Positions 29,529 to 34,884 of a DNA stretch of 34,884 nucleotides are shown here, piece after piece; the stretch's first letter is position 1, and the number at the start of each line of letters is the position of its first letter. Under the pieces are notes generated by a model. It saw only the letters and a list, made by a program, of their open reading frames with translations. It did not search any database and was not told the origin of the DNA. This DNA is from Clostridia bacterium (GTDB lineage: Bacteria > Bacillota > Clostridia > Oscillospirales > Acutalibacteraceae). The position numbers and the translations under genes were made by a program. Location of the stretch: contig JAFQQN010000007.1 in the NCBI GenBank assembly GCA_017410605.1, positions 1-34,884 of the forward strand, written 5' to 3'.

Positions 29529-30593
29529 TTATTGCTCTTCAATTTTCCATTGATCATGCCAGAAAATATAAGGAACATCATCTATAAATTTAATAGGCAA
29601 CCAAACATAGTCTGCCATTGCGGTGTTCTTAGCAGTAACATCTTCCATTTTCATATTAAGAAGCTCTTCGCGCCTTTTTTCTGACATTGGATAATCGGGG
29701 TCGAACCTTGCGGCGAAAAATTCTACTCCCGAAGGTGAATCTTCTGTAAGGTCTGTAAGCCAACGGTCAGCCATAGCAATATACAAATCTTCATAATTGG
29801 GGTGCTTAAAAATACAGGAAATTTGACTGTCAAACGATGTCTTTTTAGCATCATCAACGTGGGGGTCACCCAAAATTTTCCACTCGCCGTGAATATCATC
29901 AAAGGTTGCGGTTTCAGAGGGGTTGGGAAGCTTTGCACTGGTGCCGGAAGTAATAACATAACCCTTTCCATTTCTGAAGAAAACCGCAGGCGCCTCGCGT
30001 ACATACGGCGGATATGGCAACTCATAATGAACAGAATAATTTGCAGTAACATCTAAATAATCGTCGGTTAAATCCATAACAATCATAGCGTTATGTACAC
30101 GCTCAAACACAATAACCGCACGGCCATCTTCAAATTTTACAAGGTCAAAATCACCTGACTCCATACCGCAGGGTTCTATCTTTTTATTAACAATTTCAAA
30201 GGGGCCTTTTATTGAATCGCTCACCGCAACGGTCATATACTGTGTTTCACCCATTATCTTCATCCACAGTACATACTTTTTTGTTTTATCGTTATATAAA
30301 ATATGTGGTCTGTCCATTTTGCTTGTTGGGTGCATAGGACTGTTTTCGTCATCGGGTTCGGGAAGCATAATAATACCTTCGTCCTTCCAATTGTACAAAT
30401 CCTTAGAAGAATATAGCTTAACACCCCAATGCCATATTTCATATTCAGAGAAGCTTTTTTCTTTATTTTCACCATACCAATAAAAGGTTCCGTCAACATA
30501 CAGCATACAGCCTGCGTGTGCTTGTATGCGCTTACCCTCAGTATCCAGCCATTCCTTTCCCGGTCTGATAGATGAATAGTTTATATTTTTCAT
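29529..30593 (-). CDS. GH43-like glycoside hydrolase family protein
   Basis: This 354-aa protein starts at the ATG behind GGGAGGA. The opening IRPGKEWLDTEGKRIQAHAG followed by YVDGTFYWYGENK is typical of GH43-type five-bladed beta-propellers of the galactan-active subfamilies. Later blades are visible as VKLYSSKDLYNWKDEG, MDRPHILYNDKTKKYVLWMK and REAPAVFFRNGKGYVITSG. The catalytic carboxylates cannot be placed with certainty. It has no signal peptide, so it probably acts on imported oligosaccharides in the cytosol. It lies 36 bp downstream of azlD on the same strand but has no clear link to it. Confidence 0.72.
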   Translation of the reverse strand: MKNINYSSIRPGKEWLDTEGKRIQAHAGCMLYVDGTFYWYGENKEKSFSEYEIWHWGVKLYSSKDLYNWKDEGIIMLPEPDDENSPMHPTSKMDRPHILYNDKTKKYVLWMKIMGETQYMTVAVSDSIKGPFEIVNKKIEPCGMESGDFDLVKFEDGRAVIVFERVHNAMIVMDLTDDYLDVTANYSVHYELPYPPYVREAPAVFFRNGKGYVITSGTSAKLPNPSETATFDDIHGEWKILGDPHVDDAKKTSFDSQISCIFKHPNYEDLYIAMADRWLTDLTEDSPSGVEFFAARFDPDYPMSEKRREELLNMKMEDVTAKNTAMADYVWLPIKFIDDVPYIFWHDQWKIEEQ

Positions 30594-30629
30594 CTGTTTT
30601 CCTCCCATTTTTAAAACTTATTAAATATA

Positions 30630-30935
30630 TTATATAATCAGCTCTACTACAAAAACTGCAATACAGGCCGAAACCGAAACGGCAAAAAGCCCCTTATTAA
30701 AGTATGCCAATAAAAGGGCTGTTACAAAACCTGCCAAGGCCGACCACAGGTTATTTGTAGCGGTTAAAATAGCCGGAAATGTCATTACCGCTAGGGTTAC
30801 AAAGGGCACGTAATAAAGAAATGATTTTATAAATTTGTTTTTTATTTCTTTTCTTATAAGTGTTAGGGGAATAGCCCTTATAAGATAGGTTACAAGAGCC
30901 ATAACAGCTATGTAAATAAAAGGGTTACCGCTCAT
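30630..30935 (-). CDS. azlD: Branched-chain amino acid exporter small subunit AzlD
   Basis: This 101-aa protein has four hydrophobic segments and the AzlD pattern: YIAVMALVTYLIRAIPLTLI at the start, then SFLYYVPFVTLAVMTFPAIL in the middle. AzlD pairs with AzlC to export branched-chain amino acids. Its ATG overlaps the azlC stop by four bases, so the two are translationally coupled. Confidence 0.9.
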   Translation of the reverse strand: MSGNPFIYIAVMALVTYLIRAIPLTLIRKEIKNKFIKSFLYYVPFVTLAVMTFPAILTATNNLWSALAGFVTALLLAYFNKGLFAVSVSACIAVFVVELII

Positions 30936-31648
30936 TTTACATCCCCCTTTTCATCGTCTACAGGAAAAATAACCGCTGCACTGCCGGCTATTAAAAGTGT
31001 TATTATTATAATTCTAAAGCCTGACGGAATAAGCCTTAAAACAGGCAAATATGTAAAAATAACACTTAGTAACATTGACAGTAAAACAACACCGGCTATT
31101 ACCTTGCTTTTTCTTGCGGGGGAAATTATAACCGCAATAAACATTCCGTAAAGAGCTACAGAAAGGGCGCTTATAATTCTTTCGGGGAGCAAACTGCCCG
31201 ATAGAACTCCAAGCAGGGTGCCCAAGGTCCATCCCGGAAGAGGCAGGGTCATAAGACCATAGCTATAAAAAGGACTTATATAGCCCTCTTTAGCAGAAGA
31301 AACCGCAAAAATTTCATCTGTATTTCCAAAGGCAACAAAAAGGCGGTGATATGTAGGAGTGGACGGGTGTAGCTTTTGGCTTAGCGCTGAAGACATAAGA
31401 CAATACCTAAGATTAATAATAAGCTGTGTAAAAGCCATTTCTACATACCCTGAAGACGAGGCTATTATTGAAAGTGCGGCTAACTGACCGGCAGAGGTAA
31501 AGTTGGTGGCCGACATAAGCGCCGACTCAAACCCTCCAAGCCCCACCGCCTTTGCGGCTATTCCAAAGGTGAAAGAAACGGCAAGGTAACCTAAAAATAT
31601 TGGAAAGCCGTCTTTAACACCTGACAAATATTGTTTTAATCTGCTCAT
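30932..31648 (-). CDS. azlC: Branched-chain amino acid exporter large subunit AzlC
   Basis: The 238-aa membrane protein carries the AzlC marks GVKDGFPIFLGYLAVSFTFG, SATNFTSAGQLAALSI and LIINLRYCLMSSALSQKL, with later segments around LPLPGWTLGTLLGVLSG. It forms the exporter with AzlD. GAGGTGC precedes the ATG and a promoter with an extended -10 lies about 20 bp upstream. In Bacillus the azl genes are under AzlB; no such regulator is next to it here. The divergent neighbour is an RluA-family gene. Confidence 0.92.
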   Translation of the reverse strand: MSRLKQYLSGVKDGFPIFLGYLAVSFTFGIAAKAVGLGGFESALMSATNFTSAGQLAALSIIASSSGYVEMAFTQLIINLRYCLMSSALSQKLHPSTPTYHRLFVAFGNTDEIFAVSSAKEGYISPFYSYGLMTLPLPGWTLGTLLGVLSGSLLPERIISALSVALYGMFIAVIISPARKSKVIAGVVLLSMLLSVIFTYLPVLRLIPSGFRIIIITLLIAGSAAVIFPVDDEKGDVK

Positions 31649-31666
31649 TTATAGCACCTCGCAAAT

Positions 31667-31695
31667 ATTATACCACCACGAAAGATTAAAGTAAA
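31667..31695 (-). promoter_or_regulatory. Promoter of azlCD
   Basis: Minus-strand TTTACT (31690-31695), 17 bp, TATAAT (31667-31672) with TGG in front, an extended -10. Confidence 0.6.
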
Positions 31696-31786
31696 TAGAC
31701 AAAGAAGTTCAAATTTTCCTTTTCAAAAGACTTTTTATATGGTAAAATAAATAATAACTAAAAAATCAAGTCAAGGGCGGTATAAA

Positions 31787-32737
31787 ATGTTACGTTTTAC
31801 AGTTGGCAAAAACGATGCCGGTATGAGAATGGACAAGCTTCTTATAAAGCTTATGCCCACCTTACCAAAATCTTTAATGTATAAATACATAAGGCAAAAG
31901 GATATTAAGGTTAATAGAAAAAGAACCGATATTTCTTATAAACCGGTTGAGGGGGATATTATTGAGGCCTATGTTCCCGACGAGTTTGCTAAAAAGGTAG
32001 AACCTAAATATGACTTTCTTTCGGCACCCGACAAGCTGGATATTGTTTATGAGGATGAAAACATTCTTTTAGTGGACAAAAAACAAGGCCTTTTGGTTCA
32101 TCCCGACAAAAACGAATACCGCGACACACTTATTGGGCGAATTTGCCATTATCTTTATAAAAAGGGCGAGTACGACCCATCTAAAGAGAACAGCTTTGTC
32201 CCCGCCTTGGCCAACAGAATAGACCGTAACACAGGTGGTATTGTTATCGCCGCAAAAAACGCCGCCGCCCTCAAAATTTTGTGCGACAAAATTAAGGACA
32301 GAGAGCTTGATAAAAGGTATCTCGCCGTAGTGCACGGAATACTTAATAAAAAGGCCGACCTGCTTGAGGGCTATCTTTTTAAGGACGAAGAAAAAAACCG
32401 AGTTTTCCTCGATAAAAATAAGACCGACAAGAACAAAACCATCAAAACCAAGTATAGGGTTTTAAAAGAAAAAGATAACCTTTCTTTAGTAGAGGTAGAG
32501 CTTATTACAGGCCGAACCCACCAAATAAGGGCACACTTTGCCTCAATAGGTCACCCACTGCTTGGTGACGGAAAATATGGTAAGCTTAAAGAAGATAAGA
32601 AGCTCGGCTTTAACAAACAGGCCCTTTATTCCTACCGCCTAACCTTCAAGTTTACCACCGATGCAGGTATTTTAAACTACCTTAACGGTAAAACCTTTGA
32701 GGTAGAAAAGGTTTGGTTCGCCCAGCAGTTGTTTTAA
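31787..32737 (+). CDS. RluA-family pseudouridine synthase
   Basis: This 316-aa protein has an N-terminal S4 RNA-binding domain (about 12-65; MRMDKLLIKLMPTLPKSLMY) and a catalytic domain with NRIDRNTGGIVI holding the catalytic Asp146, and VELITGRTHQIRAHFASIGH, the later RluA motif. It converts specific uridines of rRNA or tRNA to pseudouridine. Which one is unclear: RluC, RluD and YtzG-like members share this layout. The upstream site is a modest GGGCGG. It is a single plus-strand gene between minus-strand operons, closed by a 13-bp stem terminator. Confidence 0.9.
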   Translation: MLRFTVGKNDAGMRMDKLLIKLMPTLPKSLMYKYIRQKDIKVNRKRTDISYKPVEGDIIEAYVPDEFAKKVEPKYDFLSAPDKLDIVYEDENILLVDKKQGLLVHPDKNEYRDTLIGRICHYLYKKGEYDPSKENSFVPALANRIDRNTGGIVIAAKNAAALKILCDKIKDRELDKRYLAVVHGILNKKADLLEGYLFKDEEKNRVFLDKNKTDKNKTIKTKYRVLKEKDNLSLVEVELITGRTHQIRAHFASIGHPLLGDGKYGKLKEDKKLGFNKQALYSYRLTFKFTTDAGILNYLNGKTFEVEKVWFAQQLF

Positions 32738-32741
32738 ATTA

Positions 32742-32773
32742 AAACGGCTTCTCCTTTTTGGGAGAAGCCGTTT
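32742..32773. terminator. Bidirectional terminator between rluA-like gene and nadE
   Basis: AAACGGCTTCTCC (32742-32754) pairs perfectly with GGAGAAGCCGTTT (32761-32773). T-runs on both sides are short. Confidence 0.75.
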
Positions 32774-32777
32774 GCTA

Positions 32778-33542
32778 TTACTTTCTTCTAACTTCCTCAA
32801 AATATTTAAAAGATGGCATAAGCTGAAGCTTAAAAAGATTATTTTTATGCATACGGTCGATTTTTTCTTTTATCTCTTTTTCAGGCTCAATACCAAGACG
32901 AATATACTCGTCTAAGGCCTTATAAGTAAAGCCTAAATTATCTTCGTCTGTCTTTCCGCAAAGGCCGTCAATAGGGGGTTTTTCAATAAACTTCTCTGGC
33001 AAACCAAGCTCATACCCAATAGCCTTTACCTCACCAACCGTAAAATGTGAAAGGGGGCTAAAATCTCCCGCCGCATCACCATACCGTGTAGAATATCCAA
33101 CCCAATCCTCTGAAAGGTTACAGGTGTTAACCACGCGGCCGTTATGTGATTGAGCAACGGCATAAACAAAGGTCATTCTCATTCTGGCCGGCAGATTGAA
33201 ACGGGTTTGATTGGTTATTTCAAACTCATTACCAATGGCAGAATAAACCCCGTCAACGGCATCTTTAATATTAAGGGTGTAATTTTTAATACCCAAAAAC
33301 TCACAAAGGTCTTTTGAATAATCAATATCAAACTGTTCGCCCTGGGGCATAAGAACGCCAATAACCCTATCTCGGCCCAAGGCCTTAACACACATAGCCG
33401 CGGCAACCGAGCTATCCTTACCGCCCGAAATACCAATAACGGCGTTACAACCCTTGCCGTTTTCTTCAAACCATTCCTTAATCCAACGACAGCATTTTTC
33501 TACTGCGTCTTTTACATCAAAGTCATATCCAAGTTTATACAT
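32778..33542 (-). CDS. nadE: NAD+ synthase, ammonia-dependent type
   Basis: The 254-aa protein has the PP-loop GISGGKDSS (about 37-45), TRFNLPARMRMTFVYAVAQ and NLSEDWVGYSTRYGDAAGDF, which are the NadE signatures. It amidates nicotinate adenine dinucleotide with ATP. It lacks the N-terminal glutaminase domain of long NadE proteins, so it should use ammonia or a separate glutaminase. It is 19 bp downstream of birA on the same strand. Confidence 0.95.
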   Translation of the reverse strand: MYKLGYDFDVKDAVEKCCRWIKEWFEENGKGCNAVIGISGGKDSSVAAAMCVKALGRDRVIGVLMPQGEQFDIDYSKDLCEFLGIKNYTLNIKDAVDGVYSAIGNEFEITNQTRFNLPARMRMTFVYAVAQSHNGRVVNTCNLSEDWVGYSTRYGDAAGDFSPLSHFTVGEVKAIGYELGLPEKFIEKPPIDGLCGKTDEDNLGFTYKALDEYIRLGIEPEKEIKEKIDRMHKNNLFKLQLMPSFKYFEEVRRK

Positions 33543-33561
33543 TTTGTAATCTCCTTATACC

Positions 33562-34353
33562 TTAAGTTTTGATATTCCCGCTACCGATTGTAACTTCGCC
33601 CGTTGCAAGGGTTTCAACACTACCGTCTTTATATTTTACAACAAGGCCAAAGCTTTTCTCAATATCTAAAACAGTTGCTGTTTTGTTTTGACCGTTTTTG
33701 ATAAACGAAATTTCCTTACCTATTAAAAATGAGCGTTCTTTATATTCTTCCAAAAAATCTGCTTTTTCTAGGCTGTTATACATTTTTAAAAATTCATTGA
33801 CCGTTTCAAAAATAAAATCAAAATATAACTCTTCGCTAGGCTTTTCAAAAATACTGTCGGCAATGTGTTTAATATCTTCAGGGAACCCGTGTTCAGGGGG
33901 AAAAAGGTTGGCACCAATGCCAAGCACAGCGTAATCCATTTTAGTGCCCTCGCGTGAAAAGGCCGACTCACACAAAATTCCACAAACCTTTTTACCTTTT
34001 ATAAAAACATCATTAACCCATTTTATTTGGGGATTTTTATTCGAAAGCTTTTCAATTGCTCTACAAACGGCCACCGCCGCCGCGGTTGTAATGTTAAGGG
34101 TCTTTTGAGGTGAAAGCTCAGGCCTTAAAAGTAGACTGAAATATGCACCGCCTTCGGGTGAATAAAAGCTTCTACCAAGCCTTCCCCTGCCCCCTGTTTG
34201 CTCTTTGGCTATAACAAGAGCCTGTTCTTTTTCAAAAGAAAGCTCCTTAGCTGTTTTATTGGTCGATTCTAAAATATCAAATATTTGTAGCTCTAGACCA
34301 AAGCTAGACAGTTTTTTGAAAATATCTTCTTTATTCAAGAAAACACCGCCCAT
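33562..34353 (-). CDS. birA: Biotin--[acetyl-CoA-carboxylase] ligase, class I form
   Basis: This protein of up to 263 aa has the biotin protein ligase marks ESTNKTAKEL, GGRGRLGRSFYSPEGG (about 54-69, biotinyl-AMP loop), KWVNDVFIKGKKVCGIL (from 111) and a C-terminal SH3-like domain (about 215-255). It attaches biotin to carrier proteins such as acetyl-CoA carboxylase. There is no N-terminal HTH, so it cannot be the repressor type. Start choice is uncertain: the ATG at 34353 has a poor upstream site, and a TTG at 34338 sits behind GGGCGGTG. A promoter lies about 20 bp upstream. Confidence 0.93.
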   Translation of the reverse strand: MGGVFLNKEDIFKKLSSFGLELQIFDILESTNKTAKELSFEKEQALVIAKEQTGGRGRLGRSFYSPEGGAYFSLLLRPELSPQKTLNITTAAAVAVCRAIEKLSNKNPQIKWVNDVFIKGKKVCGILCESAFSREGTKMDYAVLGIGANLFPPEHGFPEDIKHIADSIFEKPSEELYFDFIFETVNEFLKMYNSLEKADFLEEYKERSFLIGKEISFIKNGQNKTATVLDIEKSFGLVVKYKDGSVETLATGEVTIGSGNIKT

Positions 34354-34370
34354 AATCTGTTGTACATATT

Positions 34371-34399
34371 ATTATAATACGGCTATTCAAGCTATTCAA
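34371..34399 (-). promoter_or_regulatory. Promoter of birA-nadE
   Basis: Minus-strand TTGAAT (34394-34399), 17 bp, TATAAT (34371-34376). Confidence 0.65.
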
Positions 34400-34457
34400 G
34401 GATTTTTAAGCAATTAACAAAACTTTTCACTTTTTTCTAAAAAACACCAAAAAAGTG

Positions 34458-34486
34458 TTGACAAAACTCATAACAAATGATATAAT
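34458..34486 (+). promoter_or_regulatory. Perfect consensus promoter of tRNA-Leu
   Basis: TTGACA (34458-34463), a 17-bp spacer and TATAAT (34481-34486): both boxes match consensus exactly. Confidence 0.92.
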
Positions 34487-34516
34487 ACTTGGGTCGCTTA
34501 AAGTGATAGAATATTT

Positions 34517-34600
34517 GCGAGTGTGCTGGAATCGGCAGACAGGCACGTTTGAGGGGCGTGTGTCTTTGGCGTACGGGTTCAAGTCCCGTCACTCGCACCA
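34517..34600 (+). tRNA. tRNA-Leu (GAG)
   Basis: The acceptor stem GCGAGTG pairs with CACTCGC, and the 3' CCA is encoded. The D-arm has TGGAATCGGCAGACA as in leucine tRNAs. The anticodon stem CACGT/GCGTG encloses TTGAGGG, anticodon GAG, reading CUC and CUU. A variable arm (TGTCTTTGGCGT) of class II type and a T-arm ACGGG-TTCAAGT-CCCGT follow. The 3' half of such genes is a common integration site, and a recombinase gene end lies about 100 bp away. Confidence 0.97.
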
Positions 34601-34607
34601 ACTTTTA

Positions 34608-34653
34608 AACCTTACAAATGGCTTAAATAAGCTGTTTGTAAGGTTTTCTTTTT
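34608..34653 (+). terminator. Terminator of tRNA-Leu
   Basis: AACCTTACAAA (34608-34618) pairs with TTTGTAAGGTT (34635-34645), with an inner GCTT/AAGC stem, followed by TTCTTTTT. Confidence 0.88.
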
Positions 34654-34698
34654 GTTCAAATGTATCTATGTTCTTTGTTGTGTTCTTTATGGCTTTAC

Positions 34699-34884
34699 TT
34701 ATTCGAGTAAGTCAGCCATAAGATTTAAGGCTTTAACATTAGACTTTTGCACAGCATGAGCATAAATATTTAATGTGGTACTTGTTTGACTATGCCCTAA
34801 AAATGATGATACTGTTTTAATGTCAACGCCATTTGTTATTGTTTGCGTTGCTACCGTATGCCTGAAACTGTGTAAACTTTTAAA
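34699..34884 (-). CDS. int: Tyrosine recombinase (integrase), C-terminal end only
   Basis: The last 61 codons of a minus-strand gene that enters from the right edge. HSFRH gives the conserved His-x-x-Arg (residues 5-8 of the visible part), FLGHSQTSTT the second His, and NIYAH the nucleophilic Tyr41. NGVDIKTVSSFLGHSQ is typical of phage and ICE integrases. It ends about 100 bp from tRNA-Leu and points toward it, the classic arrangement at the attachment end of an element integrated in a tRNA gene. The rest of the protein and the element lie outside the window. Confidence 0.92.
   Translation of the reverse strand, partial: FKSLHSFRHTVATQTITNGVDIKTVSSFLGHSQTSTTLNIYAHAVQKSNVKALNLMADLLE

Noticed and set aside
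34455..34721. Open frame across promoter, tRNA-Leu and terminator
   Set aside because: Covers a clear tRNA gene and its signals; coding is implausible.

Overview
The window looks like a chromosomal segment of a low-GC Gram-positive bacterium of the class Clostridia, most likely a gut Oscillospirales/Eubacteriales-type organism. Supporting signs are strong AGGAGG ribosome binding sites, near-consensus sigma-A promoters, many U-tract terminators, SipW-type signal peptidases, a PPQTG sorting signal, and the TnpV, DUF6809 and Cys-rich-KTR proteins common on clostridial mobile elements. Species cannot be assigned from the sequence alone.

Left end (1-3950): mobile-element territory. A cut-off D12-class N6-adenine DNA methyltransferase follows a small controller-like HTH gene with a consensus promoter and a candidate palindromic operator, so this looks like one side of a restriction-modification system whose nuclease may lie outside the window. 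Next come a three-gene accessory operon (DUF6809, a small protein, TnpV), a second HTH repressor facing a divergent promoter with no protein gene behind it, a promoter-structure-terminator unit that may be a small RNA or attenuator, and a Cys-rich-KTR zinc-ribbon gene.

Centre-left (4078-16135): a 12-kb surface-protein locus. A TetR regulator is followed after two bases by a SipW-type signal peptidase, then a 669-aa surface protein (A), a second SipW peptidase, two more large surface proteins (B, C), a small TasA/CalY-like protein (D), a PPQTG-anchored protein (E), two more SipW-type exported proteins (F, G) and a small cysteine-rich cytosolic protein (H). Six products carry SipW-type signal segments. 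The intergenic gaps hold three copies of a multi-hairpin repeat, two of them almost identical and flanking sipW2-B-C. A and C share a nearly identical 102-nt signal-peptide block, and C is preceded by interlocked stems that could form a pseudoknot. A 19-bp-stem terminator closes the locus. The likely theme is a TasA/camelysin-like surface fibre or adhesin system with two processing enzymes and a wall anchor.

Right half (16361-34353): ordinary chromosome. It holds an acyltransferase and iron alcohol dehydrogenase, an FkbM methyltransferase, a CPA-type antiporter with a hairpin-rich leader, a PlsC acyltransferase with a zinc ribbon, an alpha/beta hydrolase, a decayed low-molecular-weight tyrosine phosphatase, a TtcA-like tRNA thiolase, a SulP transporter, UvrB, a GH43-like enzyme, AzlCD, an RluA-family pseudouridine synthase, NadE and BirA.

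Right end (34458-34884): tRNA-Leu(GAG) under a perfect consensus promoter, with the C-terminal end of a tyrosine recombinase pointing at it about 100 bp downstream. This is the usual junction of an element integrated at a tRNA gene that continues beyond the window.
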